From: Amyelois transitella
Taxonomy: Eukaryota > Arthropoda > Insecta > Lepidoptera > Pyralidae
Assembly: GCF_032362555.1 (NCBI RefSeq)
Contig: NC_083523.1
Coordinates: 6,485,501 to 6,549,500, forward strand
Direction: 5' to 3'
Length of the DNA: 64,000 bases
Shown here one piece after another: positions 1-10,386 of the stretch; position 1 is the first letter of the stretch; every line of letters begins with the position of its first letter. A program made the position numbers and the translations under genes. The notes below the pieces were generated by a model. The model saw only the letters and a list, made by a program, of their open reading frames with translations. It searched no databases and was not told where the DNA came from.

Positions 1-211
1 TTTATTACTTCTTTACCTCGATTTTGCTAGCGGCAATGGCGCGCGCTTGAAATATTTCAAAAACCAGTAAATTTCGCATTTGTATGTTCATATGGATAAT
101 GAATGGTACTGAACTCTTCGTCCGCGTTTCTGACTCGCACTCGGCTGGTTTATATTACACATTTTTATATTCATATTTTTTTGATCTTACTCAGTAGTTA
201 TATTGTTTTAG

Positions 212-2476
212 ATGGGACTTAGTGAAACTATCAAGATCATTTAATGCCGTACACAATTACCGACAGTATAAGTGGCTGAAGCGGCGCGTCCCGACCTACT
301 TGTTGGGCGTCCCTGATCCCAAGTAGATCACTATGGAGCCACTAGTCTTTGGTGAGAATAAATCCTTAAAGCCATCTCTTAATATTATAATCACTTACTC
401 ATGATTAAGTGTACATGAGAAAAGTTATAAAACATACTGAAAAGAGGTTTCTTTTTTTGGGAAAATGTTGTACTAATTTAAATTGTAACAATTATCTTTG
501 ATAAACTTAATTCTAATTTCAAAGATTAGAACAAAATCAAACGAAATATCATGCGCACTTTAAACGCTTTTAATTTTTTCTAGGATTATGTGTATGGCTG
601 TTACTTCATATATCTCAACAGTCTCCTGCGCATAAAGATCAACAAACACGCAGGGTGAGGATTGTTTACTTGAACATTTTATTTACATATATGAAATAGA
701 TTGCTTCGGACGCCGATCTAATTCCAGAGAGATTAGAATGTAACCGGAGTCACCACCAGAAGAAAGACCCGTCTCCACATACTTATAAATTTGGCGAATG
801 TTTAATTAAAAGTATTATTTTTTATTATTCATATAAGTATTATTTTTCATATTATAAATAGAAGCGAAAATAATTTAAGAAGAGCAAAACCTCCTTAATT
901 TAATTAAATTTGTCTGAAAAAGTTGTTTTGTAGGAGGTCTATCTACGTAGGCAAATTTACGCCCCAACAACTCGATATCTATTAGTAGACATTTTTCAGT
1001 TTTGATAATTACGTGGTTTAACTAAATTATATAATCACATCTATATCCCTAGTGGCGTAGACAGAGCCAACACTTTTGATAAGACTGAAACCACGCTAAG
1101 CTGTATGCCTCAATAATGGAATTGAGATTCAAATAGTGACAGGTTGCTAGCAAATCACCCAAAAGAAGAATACCAAGTGTATAGGCAATTACTCGCTTTT
1201 TAAATAAAATTATATTTTATAGGCAAATCGTAGTGCAGTTAGAGGGTTCCTGGAAGACAAACTTATTGAGCACGGACAGGCGCTGGAAGAAATACTTAAA
1301 ATCGTTCAAAAGAATGAAGAGCTTACAAAGAGAATTATAGACAACTTTAGTATGAAACTGTCTCCGCCCAAAATGCCTGAGAAGTTAGAAGGACCGACAG
1401 AATCTGGTAGAAGGAACTTAGATGGATTCACTTTGCATCCGGTAGAACAATTTGCTAATATGGTACCAAGGTTTGGGAACTTAGTGAAGAGTTGGCTCAT
1501 CACCCAAATGAAATATCAAGCGAAGGACCCAGTAACTTTAGTAGAACAGGATTTCGAATAACATTTTTTTTTTAATTTGTTTATGCGTAGGTGCAAGTTC
1601 CATTTGAATTTTTAACCAGCCAGTGATATTTTCGTATTATTTTTTATAGCCAGCCAGTATGATCATTCATCTCCAGTGAATCGAGAAAAATATGAAACCC
1701 CGTTAACGTTTTAAAAAGTTTTGTTATTTAATAAGAACTGCAGTTTATTAAAACAGATTTTTTTCTGATCGTCACAGGCTTTGCACTGCAGTCAGTGAAA
1801 GGCTAGATTTTTTTAAGACTGTTCAGATTTAAATTCTGTTCTATATTATGTCTATGATTTTTCTAAGTGCGTGTTTGTAACAAACTTAAAATAATTATTG
1901 ATATTCTTAATGTGTGTGAATGAAATTTTCATCCTAAATCACAATACATGATTTTCACTCTAATTACAAATTGCAGTAAGTAAATACTTTCAATAAATAA
2001 TTTATTTAACTTTTTTATACACTTTAATTTTCATTTTTTTTCAGGTGCTACTAAAGATTGGCGTAGATAAGCCATATATTAATGGTACAAGAAATAAGCC
2101 TTCAGAGACAAAAGAGGTGGATCCTTGGTGCCGTAATGCTGTACTCTGTAAGCTGACCAATAAGGACCCTGTCTGTGGCTTTGACGAGAAATTTGGCTAC
2201 GGGAAATTTGAAAATATCTGCCATATGCTCTACGTCAACTGTTATTGGAAACATAGTGAGTATTTTCTGCTTTTACGTAACTCATCTCTCATCTTCAAAT
2301 AAGTTTTCCGATTACTTGAGGTAAAGATTCGTTTTATTTTTTTACCTCCGATGTTTTGTAACCCGGGGTTCGCTTAATATAAAACTATAAAGACCGGTAT
2401 TTTATCGTAAATTTTGACAAAGGTAAATTCTTTTGTTTCAGATTTCACACTTGTTCCAAAATGTAATCAGATATAA
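212..2476 (+). CDS. Kazal-like secreted protein, locus A
   Basis: Proposed exons are 212-221 (weak), 584-654, 2045-2255 and 2442-2476; 327 nt, about 108 aa. Exon 584-654 (after TTTTTTCTAG, donor GTGAGG, incoming phase 1, exit phase 0) encodes a hydrophobic LCVWLLLHIS core typical of a signal peptide. Exon 2045-2255 (after TTTTTTTCAG, donor GTGAGT) encodes five cysteines, including DPVCG and NICHMLYVNC. Exon 2442-2476 supplies the sixth in VPKC and stops at 2474-2476. An AATAAA lies at 2613. The domain resembles follistatin/agrin-type Kazal domains (VCG, C-x6-C). The 10-nt exon 1 (ATG GGA CTT A, donor GTGAAA) is a guess, helped by a TATA-like stretch near 164 and TCAGT at 191. Exons 3 and 4 are firm. 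The link to 584-654 rests on phase and family plan. Confidence 0.65.
1035..1195 (-). repeat. 260-bp non-autonomous retroelement, partial
   Basis: It contains the family signatures CCCTAGTGGCGTAGACAGAG, AATTGAGATTCAAATAGTGA and CAGGTTGCTAGC. The orientation is tail first on the plus strand. It lies in the intron before the exon at 1223. Confidence 0.75.
1223..1561 (+). CDS. Terminal exon of unknown secreted protein, or alternative end of locus A
   Basis: The exon begins after TATTTTATAG, is open in phase 0 from ANRSAVRGFLEDKL and stops at 1559-1561, giving 112 codons. It has no cysteine and is charged and helix-prone (EEILKIVQKNEELTKRI, then a Pro-rich PPKMPEKLEGP stretch). No family is recognised. 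Exon 584-654 ends in phase 0, so it could splice either here or to the Kazal exon at 2045. That would give two proteins with one signal peptide, one of them lacking the Kazal domain. An unrelated gene starting upstream of the window is also possible. The long open frame flanked by a good acceptor makes it likely to be coding. Confidence 0.5.
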   Translation, partial: ANRSAVRGFLEDKLIEHGQALEEILKIVQKNEELTKRIIDNFSMKLSPPKMPEKLEGPTESGRRNLDGFTLHPVEQFANMVPRFGNLVKSWLITQMKYQAKDPVTLVEQDFE

Positions 2477-2786
2477 GCGTCCACTTTTACAATTATACTT
2501 AAGTATTAATTATTATGGATGTTTTTTATTCCTAATTTGTTTTGTGAAAAATTACTCGTTTTTGACGATAAAGTAAAACGTACAGTCATTTTTTTATTAA
2601 ATCTTTCTTTCTAATAAAAAGTGAAAAGAAAAATATACCTAACTAGTTGGTGGGTTAGAAAAAGGAAAAATAAAAACACAATTTTTTAAGTAAAAACATG
2701 ATTTCGACATTGATCTACATTGCTCTGTTGAGATGATTTATGAGATGTTTGTTCTACATACATATGTTGGAAGTCAAAATGTTTGT

Positions 2787-3828
2787 CTATCCTACACCAG
2801 CTCCCAATTCCTTCGGGTTTGGACAGGTCTCGTCTTCCTTGACGTGGCGGAAAACTGAAATTATATAATTTTTGATAAAAGAAAAATAAGAAATATGGCA
2901 CCTACACAATTTAAGTTATGAGTGTATTCAATTTTATTAAATAGGGATGTCATTAATTATTCAGAAGCGTCGGTGGACGAATCGGCTTAAAATGCGTGAT
3001 GCGCAGAAAAACACCGATTCAAATCCCACCTCGGCCAAATACCAATTACTATTTTCGGAAGTTATGAACATTAGTTTGAATATTAACCGATGCTCTTTCG
3101 GTGAGGAAAAATATTATGAGAAAACCTGCACATTCAGAAAACTGGATGTGTAGCCATGTTCGATGGAACTTACCCATATTGTATTCACACGAGTACTCGT
3201 ACAAATCACAAAGGTCTAGAAATGTTCTCGCCTCGTTCACAGATTTGCCACAGATTATTATTGTATCGTGAAAGCAGGTGTACGCATGATCGCATATCTT
3301 TTTAAGTTCAGTCTGAAATTTAAAAAATTAATTAGTGATATAAAATTGACATAGTACAAAATATGCCCATGGTTTGTCAAATATTTGTATTTCGAAGATT
3401 TTCCATTATTTTATTTTTAAAATTTCGCCTGAATCAAGAGCCACGCAAACACCAGACCGAAACATATTATTAATTTCTTAAGTAATTCAGTACAGTAATA
3501 ATTCTCTCCTTTTTTTCTGCAAATCACAGACAGAGGTAAAATGTTGATATAAATCATGAAACATTAATAGATATTCTGTGAAATATTATGAAAAGAAAAT
3601 GAAATATGAGAATCGGGAGTCATGAATTATAAATAGAAAGCTCCCTGAAAAAAATATGAGATGAAAAATAAAAGTTAATCTGGGGTTTGATAACTTATTT
3701 GTAAGATATTGAATTTCTCTATAAAAATAGAGAATATGATATTTTCGTAGACACTTTTTCTTTCGCGGAATGATTCAACATTACTTACTCAAGAGAATAA
3801 TAATATTTATGTATGTTATATAAAACAT
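2787..3828 (-). CDS. Kazal-like secreted protein, locus B
   Basis: The domain exon is 3174-3312 (139 nt), between acceptor TTTAAATTTCAG and donor GTAAGT. It encodes KKICDHAYTC, then IIICG, FLDLC and YEYSC. The terminal exon, 2787-2854, follows AATTTCAG, joins in phase 1, carries the sixth Cys (KEDETCPNPK) and stops at 2787-2789. A candidate exon 1, 3789-3828, encodes MFYITYINIIILL and ends at a GTAAGT donor in phase 1, as the family plan needs. I could not fix exon 2; 3510-3560 has only weak candidates. The gene converges on locus A, with 310 bp between their stops. A tRNA-derived SINE begins just past the domain-exon donor. The two 3' exons are secure and the start is tentative. Confidence 0.65.
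2946..3160 (+). repeat. tRNA-derived SINE, family 2 (5' part)
   Basis: It starts near AAGCGTCGGTGGACGAATCG, has a B-box-like GATTCAAATCCC and continues with CACCTCGGCCA and the body shared with the long copy at 43108-43445. It lies in the last intron of locus B, in reverse to the gene, about 14 bp from the domain-exon donor. Confidence 0.7.
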
Positions 3829-5100
3829 TTTTATAATTTTAGATCATATTGACACTTGATAATATTATCGATTTGCTATTTTCTAATGGTTGGTTGTTAG
3901 ATAATGCTATTAGCATTAAGTTCACCTATTGTAATACATAATAAAATAAATAAATAAGACTACTGACGGAATAAAAAAAGTCGTAAAATTTGCGATATAA
4001 ATATAGCTTATATGATGGGTCTCTATAGAACACATATTTATCTTTATTAATTATACTTACTCTTATTTTTGTGATGTGAGTGAAGAGAGTGCTGTAACAA
4101 TTCTACCACACTGATTGTATTTCATAAAATAAAGTATGTATATATATATCTTTTATTTCATTATAAGTGATGATGGATTAATCTATTAATTTATTAAAAT
4201 ATATTATTTAGTTTGTCATCCATTTTACGGCAAGTTGTATTTATTTATTTATATTAACTTACCAAACGAGCTTTATCCCCGACTATATGACTACAAACAT
4301 TATTAAATAAAAGGATTATAAGCAGATTTTCGAACAAGCAAGTGATCACAGACATACTGAAGGCTTGTCTCCTATAACTGAATAGAAATTGTTGCCATTC
4401 ATAGAATGGTATTGTTTGCCTACACCTTCTCAGAAATATTAGATTCTTAGAAAATGTACAAGCATTAAACTGGATCGGTTTAATAAAATACTGTGGTACC
4501 TATCTACTTTTTATTATTTTGTATATAAATTTGAACGTATCCTTCAGTATTTTCAAGACTGTTGGTGCTATCTTTAAGGACACGATTATTTGTACTACAA
4601 AATGGTTAAATTCTTAAGCACAAAAGAAGAAAAAGTCCCCGGTCCCCGTAACATAACATGTACATGTCGCATTATGACGCGAAAAGCTGTCACTGTCCCG
4701 TTTCAAGGCATAATAAAAAGCGAAACAACTATAGTTTAGTGCTATAAAAATTTAGTGATATAAAAATCTGTAGCATAGGTAGTCTATGAATACTACCTAT
4801 CATACAGAATCAATACTATTTTTAAACAAAACGAAAATTGTATTTACATAAGTAAGTAACTTATACGTAAAAGGATATATTGTAGAGACGGTCCAAAATA
4901 TAAGCAGTATTTTGTTCTGTGGATTATCCTTTTATCTAGAAATCGTTCCATTTGTCCCACCATGAGATGACTCCATGGAGTTATTATGATAGACGGAGTT
5001 TTTATTATCCGAATGGCTAAGGCTTTACTATTTAATCGCCATTAACATCTTTCTTAAGCTAGGAAGTTAAAATGACTTTATGTAATCTTCTTGATGAATT
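3829..5100. other. Intergenic, no gene seen
   Basis: AT-rich DNA with many stops. The only structure noted is a decayed foldback-element copy near 4650-4760 (GACGCGAAAAGCTGTCACTG ... AAGCGAAACAACTATAG). A minus-strand acceptor/donor pair around 4051-4091 flanks a 31-nt open piece that I could not connect to a gene. Confidence 0.5.
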
Positions 5101-5364
5101 TGTGCCGTGTGGTTCCCGGCACCAATACAAATAATAATAGGACCACACCATCTCTTTCCCATGGATGTCGTAAAAGGCGACTAAGAGATAGGCTTACAAA
5201 CTTGGGATTCTTTTTTAGGCGATGGGCTAGCGACCTGTCACTATTTGAATCTCAATTCTATTACTAAGCCAAATAGCTGAACGTGGCTTTCAGTCTTTTC
5301 AAGACTGTTGGCTCTGTCTACCTCTCTAAGGGATATAGACGTGACCATATGTATGTATGTATGT
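5101..5364 (+). repeat. 260-bp non-autonomous retroelement, near full length
   Basis: It runs from GTGCCGTGTGGTTCCCGGCA to GACGTGACCATATGTATGTA and a short TATG microsatellite tail. It matches the boundaries of the TSD-flanked copy at 7882-8141. No coding potential. Confidence 0.85.
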
Positions 5365-6013
5365 GAATTTGATTGAAGGTTCTTGCCTTCTGTAAATTCT
5401 CCGATTGCGTAAGAAGCTGGGAGTTACAAGGCATTAAAAATAATATTTCATGTCTAACACATAGGATCAAGCTAATTTCTCCAGAGATTCGAAGCGTATT
5501 TGCTATATTTGCTCGACTATTTTAAGACATTTCTATTTATAGTCTCCGGCAACTTAACGTTAGGTCGGTCGTTTGATATTTATAAATAAGTTCTGTGCTA
5601 TAAATATCCATTACTTTAAGGAGCATTTATAAGTAAAAGAAACTTATTTTTTATTTGTAAATACCTACATATGTTTAGTTCAAGTTCGTTCAGTAAAAAT
5701 AATGTGTAGGTACATTCTTTGCCTTGAAAAAATCTTGTCTTCTTTTGCAAATTTTACCAGGTTTTGTAAATATTATTATAAAAAACATTTCCCAACAAAT
5801 AAAGTAAAACTAATGAGGTATAGTATAAAATAAAACGAAAGAACTATCCTCAACAAATACATATAATGTTTTAAACCTGTTAACGATTTCGACTTAAGAA
5901 GGAATTATAATGAAAATACTCATTATAAATCACAACTTATTGTGTTTATTGCCACTTAAAATGATAATAGTGCAGTTATGCTTTTTAATTGAAATGCAAT
6001 GAATAATAATAAA

Positions 6014-9000
6014 TTAATCATCGTAATAACTGTTGGTGGGCCGGCGTGACACACTCAGCTGGGATTTGTCTTCGGGACACCCTGTTTGTTTGTAATCTGT
6101 AAAAGATGAAAATTCATTATATTATTAAGAAATCAACCAAAATAAAATGAAATACCTTCTTATCCTCCTCATCATCCTTCGCAGGAGTATTTATTTATAT
6201 TTTGAAATAATTACAATTTGTAAAGTACAATAGACGGACTTAAGGCTAATAGCATTATCTTAAAGTCATTGGGTTAAGCAGAAAACCTTTGCGTGGGTGA
6301 TAATAAATAATCTGTTTTAAACATACTTACTATACTATATATACTATAAACCTGTACTAAACATATACATACCTATATAGGTAGCATATTATACGTATGT
6401 AGTTTGTCCCGCTTCCGTTCTCACCGTAGATCATCAGGTTGCCTATTTTGTTAGAGAAAATAAAGGATGAAATAAATTTATTACTTCTTCTCCTGATGAT
6501 AGTCGACAGGTCTGGAAAGCCCATGAAGTTCCACGTGGCACCGCGTACCAGTGGTTGCTTTTTTGTTACATAATAGATAATAAAGAAAAGATTTCTTTTG
6601 AAATAAGCAGAACCTTTGTAATTTTGTTTCTTGTATTTATCAGTCTCGATGCTTTCTGTGTACATAAATTAATGTAAATAAATAAATAATAAATAAAGAA
6701 ATAAATAAACTTTTTACTTCTTCTCCTGATGCAGTTGAAGTCGAACATGTCTCGGAAGCCCATGAGGTCCCCCGCGTGGCTCACACCGCAGATCATCAGG
6801 TTGCCTATTTTGTTAGAGATAATGAAAAAGGAAATTAACTAATTACTTCTCCTCCTGATGCAGTTGAAGTCGAACATGTCGCACAGGTCTCGGAAGCCTC
6901 CGAGTTTCTCCGCGTGGCTAAAACAGCAAGCCATAAAGTGGCATACGTTTTTAGAGATAATAAAGAAAATCATGAACTTATTATTACTTCTCCTCCTGAT
7001 GCAGAAGTCGAACATACCGCACAGGTCTCGGAAGCCTCCGAGTTTCTCCGCGTGGCTCACACTGCAAGCCATAAAGTGGCATACATTCATAGAGATAATT
7101 AAGAAAATCATGAACTTATTATTACTTCTTCTCCTGATGCAGAAGTCGAACATACCGCACAGGTCTCGGAAGCCTCCGAGTTTCTCCGCGTGGCTCACAC
7201 TGCAAGCCATAAAGTGGCATACATTCATAGAGATAATTAAGAAAATCATGAACTTATTATTACTTCTCCTCCTGATGCAGAAGTCGAACATACCGCACAA
7301 GTCTCAGAAGCCTCAGAGTTTCTCCGCGTGGCTCAAACAGCAAGCCATAAAATGGCATACTTTTATAGAGATAATTAAGAAAATCATGAACTTTTTATTA
7401 CTTCTTCTCCAGATGCAGTTGAAGTCGAACATGTCGCACAGGTCTCGGAAGCCCATGAGGTCCCCCGCGTGGCTCACGCCGCAGATCATCAGGTTGCCTA
7501 TTTTGTTAGAGATAATGAAAAAGGAAATTAACTAATTACTTCTCCTCCTGATGCAGTTGAAGTCGAACATGTCACACAGGTCTCGGAAGCGTCCGCGTTT
7601 CTCCGCGTGGCTAAAACAGCAAGCCATAAAGTGGCATACATTCATAGAGATAATTAAGAAAATCATGAACTTATTATTACTTCTTCTCCTGATGCAGTTG
7701 AAGTCGAACATGTCGCACAGGTCTCGGAAGCCCATGAGGTCCCCCGCGTGGCTCACGCCGCAGATGGGCACGCGGTCGTGGTTGCATACTTTGGCCATGC
7801 CGCACCATTTGGCTCCCATCTGTGATTGGTCATGTCACATCTATATTCTATACTAATATTATAAAGCTGAAGAGTTTGTTTAAACACATACACATGATCA
7901 CGTCCATATCCCTAGCGGGGTAGAAAGAGCCACCAGTCTTGAAAAGACTGATAGGCCACGCTCAGCTGTTTGGCTTAGTGATAGAATTGAGATTCAAATA
8001 GTGACAGGTTGCCAGCTCATCGCCCAAAAGAGGAATTCCAAGTTTATAAGCCTATCCCTTAGTCGCCTTCTACGAAATTCGTGGGAAAGAGATGGAGTGG
8101 TCCCATTCCTTCCCGTAATAGTGCCGGGAACCACACGGCACAAGAGTTTGTTTGTTTGAACGCGCTTATCTCAGAAACTACAGGTTCAAATTGAAAAATT
8201 ATTTTTGCGTTGAATAGACCATTTAATTTTATTCCACGAGGAAGGCTTTAGGCTATATAACATCACGCTGCAACTATAAGGAGCAAAGAAATAATGGAAA
8301 ATGTGAAAAAAAAGGAGAAAATTAATCATCCTTGAGGGCTTCGATGATGCCCAAAATAACTATACCACGCGGACGAAGTCGCGGGCACAGCTATTGTAAT
8401 ATAATACCAGCGTATTCTCTTTTAAGTATCAAAGCTCTTCTCCTAATTTACTAAGAAAACGTTGAAAAGGGAAGGCGGCGATTATTTTCCAAAACGGCCT
8501 TTCTTAGAGGAACTTAACATGAGAGGATACTGTATTTTTTTTTACTTTGAGTAATCTTACTCCAATATTTGTATCACCTGTAATTTTAAAAACGAAAAGT
8601 TTATCTGAAAAACCTGGTTACAGAGTAACAGCGGAGCTTTTACTGTCGAACTTCAGAAAAAAAGAGATAGTACATATAATAGCACGCGTGACGCCGTATT
8701 TATCGCGCGAAAAACTATCGCTGTTTCGCCGTTTAATGTCGAGAAACGAGACAGCGCTAGTTTATCGCGCGATAATAACGACGTTGCGCGTGCCATACTA
8801 TAAGGGCTGATATCAACCTTTCTTCCCATTGTGATATCCTCGTTGTCCCGTTCCAATGGGGGTCCATGAGCTGCCACGAGAGTAACCATCATCAATACTG
8901 AAAAATGAATAATTTTATACATCCGAGCGTGGGTAGTCGATAGGTTGGCGTTGCGCAGAGTGAAATAAATAGATGCTTTAACAAAATATATACCTATAAA

Positions 9001-9018
9001 TAAAACATATAAATACAT
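6014..9018 (-). CDS. Kazal-like secreted protein, locus C
   Basis: Four exons on the minus strand: 8994-9018, 8818-8897, 7681-7819 and 6014-6096; 327 nt, 108 aa, all junctions in phase. Exon 1 (25 nt, donor GTATAT) plus exon 2 (after ATTTTTCAG) encode the signal peptide MYLYVLFIVLMMVTLVAAHG. The domain exon (139 nt) encodes WCGMAKVC, VPICG, FRDLC and MFDFNC. The terminal exon encodes QTGCPEDKSQ and stops at 6014-6016. Donors of exon 2 (GTTGAT) and exon 3 (GTAATA) are suboptimal; a foldback element starts just past the first and a tandem array just past the second. An alternative ATG at 8922 reads through the exon 2 acceptor and gives the same length. Likely an extracellular Kazal-fold protein; target unknown. 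Confidence 0.72.
6410..7680 (-). repeat. Tandem array made from the 3' half of the locus C domain exon
   Basis: Taking CCTGAT/CCAGAT as anchor, units lie at 6725, 6853, 6995, 7133, 7271, 7409 and 7547, followed by the intact exon at 7688. Steps are 128, 142, 138, 138, 138, 138 and 141 bp. A worn unit sits at 6410-6555. Read on the minus strand, each unit repeats SHA..., FRDLC and MFDF(N)C codons, then the donor-like AAGTAAT and intron sequence. Type I units (6725, 7409) keep CGGCGTGAGCCACGCGGGGG; type II units diverge upstream (TATGGCTTGC...). Because 138 is divisible by three, long open frames appear on both strands; these are by-products. Confidence 0.85.
6590..6712 (+). mobile_element. 3' end of the CR1/Jockey-like LINE
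   Basis: AGATTTCTTTTGAAATAAGC through the TAAA-rich tail is nearly identical to 25020-25130, the 3' end of the LINE with an open reverse transcriptase. This short 5'-truncated copy landed between two units of the tandem array, so the array is older than this insertion. Confidence 0.85.
7842..8398 (+). mobile_element. Helitron-like non-autonomous element, interrupted
   Basis: TCTATATTCTATACTAATAT at the left, AGAGTTTGTTT...GAACGCGCTTATCTCAGAAA inside, and CGCGGACGAAGTCGCGGGCA at the right are typical of short lepidopteran Helitron-like repeats. The element is split by a 260-bp retroelement at 7882-8141. It lies in the intron between exons 2 and 3 of locus C. Confidence 0.6.
7882..8141 (-). 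repeat. 260-bp non-autonomous retroelement, full length with TSD
   Basis: The copy is flanked by AAGAGTTTGTTT at 7870-7881 and 8142-8153, a 12-bp target-site duplication. This fixes the family's length (about 260 bp) and both ends: the ACACATACACATGATCACGT tail and CCGGGAACCACACGGCAC head, here in reverse. Confidence 0.9.
8660..8815. repeat. Palindromic foldback element
   Basis: Left arm GCACGCGTGACGCCG...TCGCGCGAAAAACTATCGCTG pairs with right arm CAGCGCTAGTTTATCGCGCGA...CGACGTTGCGCGTGCC. There is no coding potential. Relatives are at 4650-4760, 12615-12695 and 26015-26140. The right end lies about 3 bp from the locus C exon 2 donor. Confidence 0.8.
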
Positions 9019-9033
9019 AATAATGACATATAC

Positions 9034-9360
9034 TTAGGATAGAGTAGAAAGATAATGAGACTTAACGAGATTTTTTGAAACTATCAATAGTCTGGACTTT
9101 CCTGTTATCGACAGGGAGGGCATTCCATAGACGGACAGCCTTCTTTCCATATCAGTAGTACAAGATTCTAGACTTAAACTATTCATCATACCTGCTATCA
9201 TTTTGGCCATCCTCAACTTACCGGCTACAACTAGCAACTGATATCCTCCAAATAGCTCGTGGTCTATGTTTACAAACCGCTCTATTGTCTATGATTTCTC
9301 GCTGCTGGCCATCCAGAACCGATAGTTTTGTAAACATCATAAAGGAGGTACATGGCTGCA
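9034..9360 (-). other. Unclassified open segment, possibly a decayed repeat
   Basis: The minus strand is open across MLVVAGKLRMAKMIAGMMNS and its upstream in-frame extension (FVNIDHELFGGYQ). It has no signal peptide, domain or good splice sites that I recognise. It lies just upstream of locus C. It may be a transposon relic. Confidence 0.25.
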
Positions 9361-9599
9361 TTTCCCCGAATCAGCTATTATGAATTCTGAAAACGATCAA
9401 AATGTTTACATTATATAGGTGTCTGTTTTAATTTTAGAAATTGGAATGATTAAAAAAAATTGAAGTTGGGGAACTCCTTAGTCCATCTGTTCTACTGAAC
9501 AATTTAAGGTAGAACTAATGGTATTTTCTTTCTCAGTAGTCCTCTATTTAAAAGTTATAGAAAACAACTCAGGTTAGCGACCGACCGAGCGCGACGAAG

Positions 9600-9776
9600 C
9601 GACCTTTTAGAGTCCGCAATCCAACCCCAAATTAGAATCACATTGCATAAAACACTAGCAACCTGGCTTGAAGATGCATCAAATAGCACACAAACCAGGA
9701 AGCTGCTTTACACATGTGATCAACAAACTCAGAGTGACAACAAATAAAATAAATAAAAAAAAAAAAAAAAAAAAAA
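9600..9776 (+). repeat. Probable retroelement 3' end with poly(A)
   Basis: Non-coding sequence ends in AATAAAATAAAT followed by about 22 A residues at 9755-9776, as expected of a retrotransposed 3' end. The family is not recognised. Confidence 0.4.
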
Positions 9777-10386
9777 CCCCAAATTAGATCATGATTACAC
9801 GTCAAGATGCCCGAATGTGCAGTTTTTCTTTCTTACAATATTGCCCTTCAACTTAAAAACATTGTTTGGCACTCAAACTGATGTACCTACATAACTCAGA
9901 ATATCGTCCTATCCTGACGTTTAAATTATTTTAATAAAGCGTTCCGAATTTTATGGTTTAACTAGCTGCAACTTCGTCCACGCGAAATAAGCGACACCTA
10001 TATTTTTTACCGGGATAAAAATTACCCTTCCTCAGTCTATTAATATTTTATACGCGAAAATCCATATTATGGTATTCTGAAAGATGATTCGTTCAGTGGA
10101 TAACGCGTGAAGAGGTAACAAACAAACTTACTTTTGCATTTATAATATTGATTGATTGATGACTTTCTGTTTGTTGTTGAATTTGGTACATTTATTTTTG
10201 ATGTTGTTCTCCAGATACAAATACTTTATTTGCTATAAATGCGGTACAATTGTAGGTGTTACAAAGCATATACATTTTGCGCATTTAACCAGTCATGGCA
10301 TGCAAACATACAGAAAATTTAAATTTTAATCAGGATGATTACTTTTCCAAAGCCAGTCTAATTACGAAATTATTTGGAAAGCTTAC

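Noticed and set aside
3540-3660. Candidate exon 2 of locus B
   Set aside because: The good acceptor (ATTTTTTTCAG) leads to a stop before any GT, and the other candidate needs a poor donor (GTCTGT).
6839-7535. Long open frames of 225 aa (plus) and 153 aa (minus)
   Set aside because: They arise from the 138-bp tandem array, whose unit length is a multiple of three. They run through intron sequence and no signal peptide or splice logic supports them.
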